Part shown: positions 35,285-44,569 of the stretch, in pieces
Layout: each line of letters begins with the position of its first letter
Position numbering within the stretch: the stretch's first letter is position 1
DNA from: a candidate division WS1 bacterium
GTDB lineage: Bacteria; Armatimonadota; Zipacnadia; Zipacnadales; UBA5352
Direction of reading: 5' to 3'
DNA: 57,497 bases
Assembly: GCA_003566775.1 (NCBI GenBank)
Contig: PXBW01000361.1
Coordinates: forward strand, 1-57,497
Position numbers and translations under genes: made by a program
Notes under the pieces: generated by a model
Database searches by the model: none
Told to the model about the DNA's origin: nothing
The model's input: only the letters and a program-made list of their open reading frames with translations

Positions 35285-35776
35285 GTGGCAAAGTTCAAAT
35301 TCTCCCTTCAGACGGCACTCGACCTCCGACGCCGTGAGGAAGACAAGGCCCGCCGACGACTTGCATCGGCTCAGAGAGAGGTAAGACGATACCGGGCCGA
35401 CATCGAGCGCACCCGGAGTCGTCATAACGCTCTGCTATCCTCGCTTCGCGGTATCGGCGATAATCGACGATTCTCTGTCGCCGTTGATCGCATGGAGCAC
35501 GAGCATCGTGTGCTGACCGGCCTGCGACAGCGGCTTGCGCGCCAGCAGCAGCGGCTCGATGAGGCAGAGGCGAGGCTGGGAAGGCGTCGCTCCGAAGCCG
35601 TTGCGGCCTCTCAGGCCCGCAGAACCCTTGAACGCCTTTCCGAGCGACAGGAGGCCGAGCACAGAAGGCTTGCACTGTTATCCGAGCAACGCGAACTCAA
35701 TGAGGCGGCCATCAGCCGTCACCACATGAAAGATCACTCGTCCGATCTGCTGATAAGAACCGGCACGGACGGATGA
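35285..35776 (+). CDS. fliJ: Flagellar export protein FliJ
   Basis: 163 residues, GTG start. Opening AKFKFSLQTALDLRRREEDK and a continuous arginine-rich coiled coil (ARRRLASAQREVRRYRADIE, RQRLARQQQRLDEAEARLGR) match FliJ, which sits in the FliI hexamer. Position after fliI is standard. Confidence 0.9.
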   Translation: MAKFKFSLQTALDLRRREEDKARRRLASAQREVRRYRADIERTRSRHNALLSSLRGIGDNRRFSVAVDRMEHEHRVLTGLRQRLARQQQRLDEAEARLGRRRSEAVAASQARRTLERLSERQEAEHRRLALLSEQRELNEAAISRHHMKDHSSDLLIRTGTDG

Positions 35777-35812
35777 CGAGGCCCGCACAGAAGAGCCCTC
35801 GGGAGAGATTCG

Positions 35813-37906
35813 GTGCTTAGCAGACTGCCCCAGGTGCTTGAGAGAATCGAGACCATAGAGCGCGTGCTCGGCGAGTTGAGCGGCTCTTCGGAGGTTCCGT
35901 GCGAGGAGCAGATGATCTTCGGTGACGCGCTTACAGCGGAACTGGGCGATACATCGATGCCGGAGGCTACCTCGTCAAGCCCTCGGCATGCGAACGGGCA
36001 GCGCACCTTCGATGGGATCATCGAGCAGGCGGCGCGGCGGGAAGGCCTCAGCCCGGATCTGATTCATGCCGTTGTGCGCGCTGAGTCAAACTACAGGCCC
36101 GATGCGCGATCTTCGGCCGGTGCGATGGGGCTTATGCAACTGATGCCGGGAACTGCACAGGGGCTCGGCGTAAGCGATCCCTGGGATCCGGTTCAGAACG
36201 TATTGGGTGGCGCGCGGTATCTGCGCCAGCAGATAGACCGCTTCGGTGACATCAAACTGGCGCTTGCGGCATACAATGCGGGTCCCGGCGCGGTGACACG
36301 TCACGACGGTATTCCCCCCTTCCGCGAGACTCAGACGTATGTGCGTCGCGTGATGGATTTCATGCAGCAGAGGAGCGCCTCTCGGGGTGAACGTAGTGTT
36401 GGTGTTAACGAAGTTGCCCTGGAAGAGGAGGAAGCCGAGGGTGTGGTCCTGCAGCATGATGCAGCGCTCGCTCCCGACCTGACTGGAGTCGCGGTGGATT
36501 CCACTTCACAGATAATCGCCGCCCCGACCTCAGGCGACGGCGACGCGAAGACGAGCAGCGAAGATGGCCCACAGGGCAACGAGACGCCCACGCCCGACGT
36601 GAACAATGCCGATGGATCGCGGCACACTGCCGGGAACCGCGATAACCTCTCCCCTTCCGCCGTCGAGTCCCCGGCCGGCACCTCTGTAGCTGAAGCGCAG
36701 TTTGAGGGAGACAGTTTCGAGTCCGTGCGAAGCCCCGAATTCTTTGCGTCTTCTGAGGAAGGTGAGGGGGTCCGTGAAGCTACGTCTCGGACGAATCGGG
36801 CAGACACGCGTGACGGGAGCGCCGCCCGTTCCGCGGTTGAGAGCACGCGCGAGAACAGCTTCCCCGCGGACATAAGAGCCTCAAAGGGGCAAGGATGGCC
36901 TCTGAGTCGAAGCGCTGGAGGCGCCCAGTCCGGCGAAGCGGTCGTGGCACGGTCTGAGAGCGCTTCAGTCGCGGGTGATCGCGAGCCGTTCTCGCAGATC
37001 GACGGCGTTGCGAGGACGGATGCCGCGAGCGAAACTGTTGCGGTGTCGGCGAAGCGGGGCGGTGAAACCCGCGTCGGCTCCAGCGGGACTGTCGGTGGCG
37101 TCGGCAATGAGCGCGCAGATGCAACTATGGCCGCTGTTGATAACGCCCTACGTCCGCTGAAGCAAGAAGCAGAACAGATCCGCATGACGCAGATCGATTA
37201 CGAGGCGATAGAAGGCGAAGAACGCCCCTCGTTCGACTCTGCAGCGCCATCAGTGAAGGAGACTTTCGGCACTCTGACAGACGAGGCCGCTACGGATGTC
37301 CATTCGCGAGCGGAACGGCGCGTGTGGCTCGAAGGCGACAGTCCCGGCATCCGTACCGAGGCGGCTTTCGGTGACGGTGGTCGAGTGCTGGAAGGTGCGG
37401 TTCAGATGTCCACCTTCCAGTCACCAATCAACTCCGGCAACGATCATCCAACGGTGATGATCAGAGACGCAGGCGACCTGAATGGGCTACATGGATCCGC
37501 TGAGATGAGCCGATTCTCGGGCGCGGAAGGTGTCTCCGATTACACTCAGCGGTTGGTGGTGGAGGTGGATCCTCCGGAGTTGGGGCCGTGTGCCCTGGAA
37601 CTTAGGATGCGCGAAGGTGAACTCAGCGCGGTGGTGCTCGCGGAGCGACCTGAGACTGTTGCCGCGCTACGGTCCGCCGAACCGCAGGTCCGCGCACAAC
37701 TCGCGGAGCAGGGGCTAGAGGTGACACAGTTCGACGTGCGGGCGGGCGGTGGCGAGAACCCAGGCGCCGGCAGCAGGAGTGACCCTCACGAGCCGCTTCC
37801 TTCGCGGCCGCTTTCTCCTTATCCAGAAGGGCAACCGGATGGATCAGAGATCGTACGCAGCAGGACGCGCCCAGGCAGGCAGACGACAATCGACCTTGTT
37901 GCATGA
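35813..37906 (+). CDS. fliK: Lytic transglycosylase fused to FliK hook-length control protein
   Basis: 697 residues, GTG 35813 with GGGAGAG ahead. Residues about 66-184 are an SLT transglycosylase: FDGIIEQAARREGLSPDLIH, VVRAESNY with catalytic Glu91, AGAMGLMQLMPGTAQGLGV, LALAAYNAGPGAV. Residues 190-570 are low-complexity, rich in S, T, A, E and G. Residues about 576-643 are the FliK C-terminal domain: LVVEVDPPELGPCALELRMR then EGELSAVVLAERPETVAALR and LAEQGLEVTQFDV. FliK sets hook length and switches the export gate; the SLT part could open peptidoglycan for the rod, a job done by FlgJ in other bacteria. Place after fliJ and before flgD is that of fliK. Confidence 0.85.
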   Translation: MLSRLPQVLERIETIERVLGELSGSSEVPCEEQMIFGDALTAELGDTSMPEATSSSPRHANGQRTFDGIIEQAARREGLSPDLIHAVVRAESNYRPDARSSAGAMGLMQLMPGTAQGLGVSDPWDPVQNVLGGARYLRQQIDRFGDIKLALAAYNAGPGAVTRHDGIPPFRETQTYVRRVMDFMQQRSASRGERSVGVNEVALEEEEAEGVVLQHDAALAPDLTGVAVDSTSQIIAAPTSGDGDAKTSSEDGPQGNETPTPDVNNADGSRHTAGNRDNLSPSAVESPAGTSVAEAQFEGDSFESVRSPEFFASSEEGEGVREATSRTNRADTRDGSAARSAVESTRENSFPADIRASKGQGWPLSRSAGGAQSGEAVVARSESASVAGDREPFSQIDGVARTDAASETVAVSAKRGGETRVGSSGTVGGVGNERADATMAAVDNALRPLKQEAEQIRMTQIDYEAIEGEERPSFDSAAPSVKETFGTLTDEAATDVHSRAERRVWLEGDSPGIRTEAAFGDGGRVLEGAVQMSTFQSPINSGNDHPTVMIRDAGDLNGLHGSAEMSRFSGAEGVSDYTQRLVVEVDPPELGPCALELRMREGELSAVVLAERPETVAALRSAEPQVRAQLAEQGLEVTQFDVRAGGGENPGAGSRSDPHEPLPSRPLSPYPEGQPDGSEIVRSRTRPGRQTTIDLVA

Positions 37907-37921
37907 CGCCTGAGAGGAAGG

Positions 37922-38323
37922 TTGAGTGCAGTGCGAGTGAATCCGGCAGCAGGCGCCGCCCATACCGATCAGTCAACGGGGCTTCAAGCACCACGGGAGG
38001 ACTTCATGGTGCTGCTGGTGGCGCAGCTCAAGGCGCAGGATCCCATGAGTCCGATGGACCCGTCCGAGTTCATGAATCAACTCGCGCAGCTTCAGACCGT
38101 GGCCGAGTTGACGGAGATCAACTCCATGCTCGCCCAGTCATTTCACGGCCAGAGGATCGACAGTGCCCTGTCGCTGATCGATCGCACCGTGAGATGGAAT
38201 GATTCCGAGACAGGTGAGGAGCTTTCGGGCCGAGTGGAGAGCGTCAGCTTCGCGGACGGAGGCTGTCACCTTATCGTGGGTGGACGGGAAGTATCGCTGG
38301 ATCTTGTGGTGAGTGTAAGTTGA
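37922..38323 (+). CDS. flgD: Flagellar hook capping protein FlgD
   Basis: 133 residues, short for FlgD. REDFMVLLVAQLKAQDPMSP followed by MDPSEFMNQLAQLQTVAELT is the FlgD N-terminal signature. The C-terminal part (GELSGRVESVSFADGGCHLI) resembles the small FlgD tail domain. Start codon is TTG 37922 or GTG 37931; AGAGGAAGG lies just upstream. It caps the growing hook. Confidence 0.92.
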   Translation: MSAVRVNPAAGAAHTDQSTGLQAPREDFMVLLVAQLKAQDPMSPMDPSEFMNQLAQLQTVAELTEINSMLAQSFHGQRIDSALSLIDRTVRWNDSETGEELSGRVESVSFADGGCHLIVGGREVSLDLVVSVS

Positions 38324-38340
38324 GGGAGCTTTCGGAAGAG

Positions 38341-39663
38341 ATGGGTACATTCTACGACGCGAGTGTCCGGTCGGAGGATATGAGCCGGAGCCGGTCGGCG
38401 TGCAGCAGGAGTCTCGAGCAGATCGCCCGCGCGACGCTCGGCGACGGCTATCAGGTCGGCGGCGTGGTGGCGCGTGAAGCGTGCGAGCTTCTCGATTGCG
38501 AGGTCGCACTGGTGCTTGGTCCAGGCGATCATGCCGAGAGCGTGGCGGTCGCCGGCTTCGCCAGCAAGCGAAATGAGACGCGGCCTCAGGACGGTACATG
38601 GCGGCTCGGCGCAAAGACCCAGCGGCTCTTCGAGCGTCCCGCTCATACTGCCGATGAGCTGAGACCGCCGTGGTCGGAACTAAGCGACCATCTGCGCGGC
38701 CTGGGTATGCGCTGCTGGAGGACCGTGCCTCTGCTAACGGAGAGTGAGGGTGAGGCGGTCGGCGTGCTGGCGGCGGGGAGCGAGCAGAAGGGGCAGCCGT
38801 GTCGCCAGATGGACCGGCTTCAACCTCTGGCCCACTCATCGGCGAGGGCGCTATCGCAGTCGCGTTCGGACGGGCTCCTGCCGGTCCGAGATCGCTCGGC
38901 CAAGCTACTCCACTTAGAGAGCGTAAACGACCTCGTGTTCGGGGTCTCGCATACACTGGCCAACATTTTCGGAGCGATCCTCGGCAATCTACACTTTCTG
39001 CGTGAGGAAGTCACGGGACAGAGCTGTGAAGACCTGCTGGATCGGCTGCGGGTATCTACCGATGACGGGATCGATCTGATGAGGTCGCTGCAGGAGCTGA
39101 CGACTGTCTGCGGCTGCCGAGAAATGGCGCCGGTCGATCTCTCAACAGTCGCACACGAGGTCGTCAGACTACTCGGCCAAATCTGCTCACCCTGGGCCGA
39201 GTGCAGGGGTGTGTCGCTGGAGGTGGATGCGCCGGGCCGCTGTGAGGTGTGGGGGGATGCCGGTCGGCTGCGAGTGGTGCTTGCGAGCCTCGTCTTCAAC
39301 GCGATCCGGGCCGTTGGCGATGACGGCAGGGTGCAGATCATCGCCCGCGCTTGCGAATCCGAGGCGGGGGCCGAGTTGTGCGTCCGTGACAATGGACGTG
39401 GCATGAGTGATGAGGTCATGCGCCGTGCCACCGAACCTTTCTTCACGACGGAGCCGGGGACTCACCAGGGCCTCGGGCTAACTATCGCCCGCGGCGTTGC
39501 GGTGGCGCATCATGGGACGCTGAGTCTGACGCGAGTAGTTCCCGGAGGCATCGAGGCAACCCTGCGGCTGCCTTTAACCCCGCCGCAGATGGAACAGTCG
39601 GAGAGAGCAATCGTGAAGGCCCTTTCCGACTTCACATCAGATGCGAAAGGAGAAGCAGGATGA
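38341..39663 (+). CDS. Sensor histidine kinase (FlgS/FlrB-like), in the hook operon
   Basis: About 440 residues; TTG 38320, overlapping the flgD stop, is another possible start. The first half looks like a GAF-type sensor (VGGVVAREACELLDCEVALV). The kinase core has H204 in FGVSHTLANIFGAILGNLHF, an H-box more like H-x-L-N-N than the classical H-E-L-x-x-P. The ATPase has NAIRAVGDDG (N box), RDNGRGMSD (G1), FFTTEP (F box) and GLGLTIARG (G2). No membrane segment. It overlaps flgE by 4 bases, so it is made with hook proteins. Likely partner of the NtrC-type regulator at 51379; that pairing is inference. Confidence 0.85.
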   Translation: MGTFYDASVRSEDMSRSRSACSRSLEQIARATLGDGYQVGGVVAREACELLDCEVALVLGPGDHAESVAVAGFASKRNETRPQDGTWRLGAKTQRLFERPAHTADELRPPWSELSDHLRGLGMRCWRTVPLLTESEGEAVGVLAAGSEQKGQPCRQMDRLQPLAHSSARALSQSRSDGLLPVRDRSAKLLHLESVNDLVFGVSHTLANIFGAILGNLHFLREEVTGQSCEDLLDRLRVSTDDGIDLMRSLQELTTVCGCREMAPVDLSTVAHEVVRLLGQICSPWAECRGVSLEVDAPGRCEVWGDAGRLRVVLASLVFNAIRAVGDDGRVQIIARACESEAGAELCVRDNGRGMSDEVMRRATEPFFTTEPGTHQGLGLTIARGVAVAHHGTLSLTRVVPGGIEATLRLPLTPPQMEQSERAIVKALSDFTSDAKGEAG

Positions 39664-40880
39664 ACAGAGCCCTGTTCGCCGGACTATCGGGCACCGTTGC
39701 TTTCCAGAGCAGACTCGACGTGGTGGGCAACAACATCGCGAACTCAAATACCGTGGGTTACAAGGAGGGGCGGGTGACCTTTCAGGACGCACTGTACGAG
39801 ACACTCGAAGGTGGTCGATCGGGGCAGACCGCCGGAACGGGCGGGTCGAATCCTATCCAGATCGGCAGCGGAGTGACACTTGGCGGTGTCTCCGTGCAGC
39901 ATGAGCAGGGGTCGCTTGAGAGAACGGGGCAGCCGCTTGATGCCGCCATTTCGGGCCCGGGGATGTTGATGGTCAGTGACGCTGAGACGAGTCTGTACAC
40001 TCGAGACGGCTCGTTCACCCTCGACGATACGAACACGCTGGTGGCCGACGCAAGCGGTCTGCGGGTGATGGGGTGGATGGCGAGCGACGGAGCAATTGAG
40101 ACCAGCGGACCCGTCTCCGAACTGAGCTTCGACATCGGTGAGCTTGCGCCCGCCGAACCGACCAGTTCCGCGACTGTCGCGGGCAATCTCAACTCCGAGG
40201 CGAGTGTCGGTGAGAGCTTCTCCTCGACCATCTCGATCTATGATTCGCTTGGGGAGATGCACCAGGTTGAGGTGATCTTCACCGCCGCCGCCGATCCCGG
40301 GGTCTGGGAGTGCGAGGTCGTCTCCGGAGCGAACGCGGCCAATGTATCGATGCAGTTCGACAGCACGGGGGGGCTTCTGTCGGGCGACACCGTAACGATC
40401 GACGTGGCCCATACGAATGGAGCTGAGTCGCCACAGCAGGTGGAGATCGATCTGGGTTCACTCACCGGGTTCGCGCAGCGGACCAGCGCGGTGGTTGAAT
40501 CACAGGATGGCAGGCCCCCGGCCTCGCTGGTCACCGTTGCGATGTCGGATTCGGGGATCATCCAGGGTGAGTACTCCGACGGACGAACCCGGGCGCTCGC
40601 ACAGGTGGCGATGGCAAGCTTCACCAACCCCGGTGGACTCAGTCGGGTTGGAGGGAACCTGTACTCCGAGGCGCCCGCCTCAGGAGCCGCCTCGGTGGGA
40701 GCAGCGGACACGGGGGGACGCGGCGGTATCGTCGCCAGAAGCCTGGAGATGTCCAACGTGGACCTCACTCAGTCGTTCGTGGACATGATCTCCACGCAGC
40801 GTGGTTTCCAGGCCTCCACCCGCGTGATCGCCACCGCCAACGACATGCTTGAGGACGTCGTACGACTGATCAGGGTCTGA
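39660..40880 (+). CDS. flgE: Flagellar hook protein FlgE
   Basis: 406 residues. NRALFAGLSGTVAFQSRLDV then VGNNIANSNTVGYKEGRVTF and the C-terminal EMSNVDLTQSFVDMISTQRG, FQASTRVIATANDMLEDVVR are hook/rod signatures; the length and SISIYDSLGE-like ISIYDSLGEMHQVEV domain identify the hook. Start overlaps the kinase stop (ATGA). Confidence 0.96.
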   Translation: MNRALFAGLSGTVAFQSRLDVVGNNIANSNTVGYKEGRVTFQDALYETLEGGRSGQTAGTGGSNPIQIGSGVTLGGVSVQHEQGSLERTGQPLDAAISGPGMLMVSDAETSLYTRDGSFTLDDTNTLVADASGLRVMGWMASDGAIETSGPVSELSFDIGELAPAEPTSSATVAGNLNSEASVGESFSSTISIYDSLGEMHQVEVIFTAAADPGVWECEVVSGANAANVSMQFDSTGGLLSGDTVTIDVAHTNGAESPQQVEIDLGSLTGFAQRTSAVVESQDGRPPASLVTVAMSDSGIIQGEYSDGRTRALAQVAMASFTNPGGLSRVGGNLYSEAPASGAASVGAADTGGRGGIVARSLEMSNVDLTQSFVDMISTQRGFQASTRVIATANDMLEDVVRLIRV

Positions 40881-40942
40881 TAGATATAGGGCGTGATGCA
40901 ACCGCCTCCGGGCGGCAGATGTACTGCTGAGGAGATAGTGTC

Positions 40943-41176
40943 ATGATTCGCCTGACGAGCCTCACCGGCAGAGAGATCGTCGTCAACGCGCTGCTTGTAG
41001 AGCGCATCGAGGCGGTGCCCGACACGGTTATCACGCTTACCACCGGCAACACCTACGTGGTGAGCGAGGATGTCGATACCGTGATGGAAGAGGCCCTGCG
41101 CTATCTCCGCTCCCTGCGCGAGCAGGGTGGCGGCACCTGCGCCACCCTCGCGCAGTGGGGCCGAATCGTTGACTGA
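40943..41176 (+). CDS. flbD: Flagellar protein FlbD
   Basis: 77 residues: MIRLTSLTGREIVVNALLVE then RIEAVPDTVITLTTGNTYVV. This is the small SwrD/FlbD family found before motA in many bacteria and linked to motor power in Bacillus. Start has GAGGAG upstream. Confidence 0.92.
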   Translation: MIRLTSLTGREIVVNALLVERIEAVPDTVITLTTGNTYVVSEDVDTVMEEALRYLRSLREQGGGTCATLAQWGRIVD

Positions 41177-41225
41177 CCATGAGGCATGTAACCATGACAC
41201 CTGAAGCTCAAGGAGTCTGCTGCAA

Positions 41226-42050
41226 GTGAACCGTGGCACGATCTTCGGTCTCGTTTTCGCATTCGGGATGGTCCTCGGCTCCGCTGTGATCGATGGCGGA
41301 CACCTCGACGCCCTGGTCAATCTGTCAGCGGCGATGATCGTCTTCGGCGGCACATTCGGAGCCATATTCGTGATGTATCGGCTCGAGGATGTGCTGCGGC
41401 TTCCGACGATGGTGAAGAACGCCTTTGTCGCAAAGCCGCTGGAACCTCTGGGCGTGTGCCAGAGGATGATCAAGATGGCACAGGTGGCGCGTCGCGATGG
41501 CTTTCTCGGCCTCGAGCGCGAGGTGCCGGCGGTTGAAGACACCAATCCCTTCCTCGCCCGCGCCCTGCAGATGGTGGCCGATGGAACCGCTCCTGAGACG
41601 GTCACCGATGTGCTCTACAACGAGATCGATCAGCTCGCTGCCCGTCACAACACGGGCGTGCAGATGCTTGAACAGATGGGCGCACTCTCCCCCACTCTCG
41701 GCGTTACCGGCACAGTCATGCACTTGATCCACGTAATGGCGATGCTCGATGATCCGACGTCGATCGGACCGGCCATCGCCGCAGCATTCATAGCCTGTCT
41801 CTATGGCGTGGCATTCGCGAATATGGTGTTTATCCCGCTGGGCGGCAAGCTGAAGACTATCAGCAAGATAGAGCAGCACAGCCTCGAGATCGTTATCGAG
41901 GGGATCCGCAGCATCCAGCGCGGAGACAACCCCATTCTGGTGGCGGAGACACTCAAGTCTTTCCTGCCACCGCATGAGCGCGAGGCACTCGAGGACTTGG
42001 GCGCGGCAGGCGAGGGAGGTGAGGACGGTGAGCAAGCGCGGGCGGCGTAA
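41226..42050 (+). CDS. motA: Flagellar motor stator protein MotA
   Basis: 274 residues, GTG 41226 with AAGGAG ahead. IFGLVFAFGMVLGSAVIDGG and AAMIVFGGTFGAIFVMYRLE are the first two helices; LGVTGTVMHLIHVMAML and AAAFIACLYGVAFANMVFIP the last two. The cytoplasmic loop has RDGFLGLERE. MotA and MotB form the proton or sodium channel. Confidence 0.95.
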   Translation: MNRGTIFGLVFAFGMVLGSAVIDGGHLDALVNLSAAMIVFGGTFGAIFVMYRLEDVLRLPTMVKNAFVAKPLEPLGVCQRMIKMAQVARRDGFLGLEREVPAVEDTNPFLARALQMVADGTAPETVTDVLYNEIDQLAARHNTGVQMLEQMGALSPTLGVTGTVMHLIHVMAMLDDPTSIGPAIAAAFIACLYGVAFANMVFIPLGGKLKTISKIEQHSLEIVIEGIRSIQRGDNPILVAETLKSFLPPHEREALEDLGAAGEGGEDGEQARAA

Positions 42051-42915
42051 GGAGGAGGAACACGGGCACGATGAGCGGTGGCTGATCACATATGCGGATA
42101 TGATTACGCTGCTGCTCGCGGTCTTCATCGTGCTGTACTCGTTTTCCGTGCTGGACCTGCAGAAGTTCGAGGATATGTCAGGCGCACTGGGCGACGCATT
42201 TCACGGATCGGCGAGTGGTGGAGTGATCGGCGACGGCGGTCGTCTGATGCCCGGCGGTCCCGGCATTCATCTGAACCGCGCATCGTTCATCAATGAGATC
42301 AGAGGCGCCATTGACAGGCATCTTCCCGACGCGTTGAGGGACAGTATCGAGATAAGTCACAGGGCCGGAGTGGTGAGGATCAGCATGCAAGCTGATCCTA
42401 TCACGTTTTCCATCGGTCGGGCGGATCTCAGCGACCAGGCGCGGCAGATGCTTGATGCACTCGGTCCGTCTCTGCGAGCCGTAAGCGCTCCAATGCAGAT
42501 CGAGGGACACACCTGTGATCTGCCGATCAACACGGAACGTTTTCCATCAAACTGGGAGCTGTCGGCGCAGAGGGCGACCGCCGTTATGACCTATCTCATC
42601 CGCAACTGCGGTGTCGACCCAGAGTATATCTCAACGGTGGGCTACGCCGATACGAAGCCGCTGGCGCCGAATGACACTGAAGCCGGACGCCAGCGCAACC
42701 GGCGAGTGGACATAGTCGTGCTAGCGAGGGACCTTCCCTACTTCGGCACGGATCATGCAGAGAGTCAACTGCGCGTGCCCGGGCCGGGAGAGGAGACGCC
42801 GGTGGAGCCAGTGCACCTCAAGCCAACGATCGACCTGCAAGAGCGCCACCGGCAGAGCACCGGACGCCGCGGGCCAGACACACCGACGTCGTTTTCACCA
42901 GGGGAGAATCGGTAA
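42028..42915 (+). CDS. motB: Flagellar motor stator protein MotB
   Basis: 295 residues from GTG 42028, overlapping motA by 23 bases (GGAGGTGAGG ahead). One membrane helix with the channel Asp: HDERWLITYADMITLLLAVF. The OmpA-like peptidoglycan-binding domain has QIEGHTCDLPINTERFPSNW, ELSAQRATAVMTYLI and YADTKPLAPNDTEAGRQRNR RVDIVV. It anchors the stator to the wall. Confidence 0.96.
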   Translation: MSKRGRRKEEEHGHDERWLITYADMITLLLAVFIVLYSFSVLDLQKFEDMSGALGDAFHGSASGGVIGDGGRLMPGGPGIHLNRASFINEIRGAIDRHLPDALRDSIEISHRAGVVRISMQADPITFSIGRADLSDQARQMLDALGPSLRAVSAPMQIEGHTCDLPINTERFPSNWELSAQRATAVMTYLIRNCGVDPEYISTVGYADTKPLAPNDTEAGRQRNRRVDIVVLARDLPYFGTDHAESQLRVPGPGEETPVEPVHLKPTIDLQERHRQSTGRRGPDTPTSFSPGENR

Positions 42916-43442
42916 TGCAGTCGATCGGGTCACGGAACGGGGTCGCAGGAGTCAAGCTCATTGCAGTCATTGCCATTGGGGTTCTTCTGGCGGGAGGTGG
43001 ACTGCTGGCCTGGAACACGCTTCGGGCGGAGGCCGATGAGGAGGGAGAAGCTCAAAGCGCACAGGAAGGTTCCAGCCAGGAGGAGACGGTCGCAACAGAG
43101 ACGATCGCGCTCGGCGATTTCCTTGTCAACCTGCGCAGCTCTGACGGTGCGTTACGCTATCTACAGGCCGATGTCAGCATAGTCGTGGCCGCACAGGATG
43201 TGCAGAATGGCTTGGTTGACGGAGATGGCGACGAAGACGGGGAGGAGTTGTCGCTGCCTCCCGCCAGCCATCGCTACGCGCGCGACCTCACGATCAGCGT
43301 CCTGTCGAGTCAGAGTTTTGAGCAACTCAGGGATCAGCCGGACAGAAGTGAGTTGAAGGCGGTGCTTCAACAGGAGCTTGACACCGCTCTAACTTCCTAT
43401 GAGGTCCTTGACGTGCTCTTCACCGCTTTCGTCATGCAATAG
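42915..43442 (+). CDS. fliL: Flagellar basal body-associated protein FliL
   Basis: 175 residues, TAATG overlap with motB. One membrane helix (VKLIAVIAIGVLLAGGGLLA), then an acidic linker and the stomatin-like FliL domain: LGDFLVNLRSSDGALRYLQA, ISVLSSQSFEQLRD, LDTALTSYEVLDVLFTAFVM. It strengthens stator function. Confidence 0.92.
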   Translation: MQSIGSRNGVAGVKLIAVIAIGVLLAGGGLLAWNTLRAEADEEGEAQSAQEGSSQEETVATETIALGDFLVNLRSSDGALRYLQADVSIVVAAQDVQNGLVDGDGDEDGEELSLPPASHRYARDLTISVLSSQSFEQLRDQPDRSELKAVLQQELDTALTSYEVLDVLFTAFVMQ

Positions 43443-43481
43443 CCGCCAAGATCATCCTGCCGAATAGAGGGAGGAAGGCCG

Positions 43482-43970
43482 TTGCCCGAAACCGCCGACG
43501 ATATGCCTGAAGTGGCTGCTGAGACCGCAATGCAGGAGGCTCGCACCGGAGAGTCCGATGCTCAGCAGGAAGAGACGACAACAGAGAGCACCTCTGAGCC
43601 GCGCGATAGTTCGGAGACCAGTGGGATCCATCATCTTCGAACCTCGAATGCCGATGATGTCTCACGACCTGAGCGAGCCCGGTCCGATGCAGGTGGGTGG
43701 ACGAATCTGCAGCGGATGCTGGATGTTCCCATGTCATTGACGGTGGAGCTTGGCGCGACCGAGATGCCGCTCTCTGAGATACTGAATCTCGAGGACGGCT
43801 CTGTCATCACTATCGACCGCGCTCCCGGTGAGCCGATCGATCTGCTGATAAACGGTCGTCTGTTTGCCCGCGGCGAGGTGGTAGTGATCAACGAGACCTT
43901 CGGTTGCCGAATCACAGAGTTGGTCGATGACGCAGCGGCGACCATCGAGATCGCGGGCGATGGAGGATGA
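43482..43970 (+). CDS. fliN: Flagellar motor switch protein FliN
   Basis: 162 residues from TTG 43482, with GAGGGAGGAAGG ahead. The first 90 residues are an acidic, unstructured stretch. The SpoA domain follows: MLDVPMSLTVELGATEMPLS, EILNLEDGSVITIDRAPGEP, INGRLFARGEVVVINETFGC. It forms the base of the C ring with FliM. Confidence 0.92.
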   Translation: MPETADDMPEVAAETAMQEARTGESDAQQEETTTESTSEPRDSSETSGIHHLRTSNADDVSRPERARSDAGGWTNLQRMLDVPMSLTVELGATEMPLSEILNLEDGSVITIDRAPGEPIDLLINGRLFARGEVVVINETFGCRITELVDDAAATIEIAGDGG

Positions 43971-44569
43971 GTTTGATGAGAACAGTAGTTGTGGTTGGTC
44001 TGGTGGCCGGCATGCTGCTGCTGGTGGGATGGTCCGCGGAGGCAACTCCTCCGTCGCAAGCCGAAGAGACAGACCACTCGCCGTCTGAGGGAGGTTATCT
44101 GTCCCGGCAGCCCGTACGCCCCGCCTACCTGTCAATCCTCGACGTCATTGGCAAGCTGATCGTGGCGCTGCTCGTGGCCTACGCGCTTCTGCACGGAATC
44201 CGCTGGTGGCAAAGCAACCGCATGGGCGGCGGCGCCGAAGCGGGGATGCGGGGAAGACAGATGAAGCTCGAGGAAACCCTCTCTCTTGGAGCGGATGGAC
44301 GACTCCATCTGATCGAGGTGGATGGCCGTCGGATGCTACTCGCCAGTCAACCCGAGGGTATCCAGCAGGTGGCCGATCTTACTGACGAACCACCTCGTCC
44401 CTCCGCCTATCGCTCTGTGCGTGAGAGAGCCGACGGAAGCACCGACGAGGTGAACGTAGTGCAGAGCCGCACCTCCACACGCCCGATCCGCCCCGACGTC
44501 GTGGAGGAGAGCGAGCAGTGGGAGAAGCGGCGCAATCGGCTCCTCGCGGAGCTCCAGGAGCACGATTGA
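43967..44569 (+). CDS. fliO: Flagellar biosynthesis protein FliO
   Basis: 200 residues, overlapping fliN by 4 bases. A signal-like N-terminus (RTVVVVGLVAGMLLLVGW), a membrane helix (YLSILDVIGKLIVALLVAYA) and the FliO domain LEETLSLGADGRLHLIEVDG. It helps assemble FliP. Weakly conserved, but position before fliP is typical. Confidence 0.85.
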   Translation: MSLMRTVVVVGLVAGMLLLVGWSAEATPPSQAEETDHSPSEGGYLSRQPVRPAYLSILDVIGKLIVALLVAYALLHGIRWWQSNRMGGGAEAGMRGRQMKLEETLSLGADGRLHLIEVDGRRMLLASQPEGIQQVADLTDEPPRPSAYRSVRERADGSTDEVNVVQSRTSTRPIRPDVVEESEQWEKRRNRLLAELQEHD

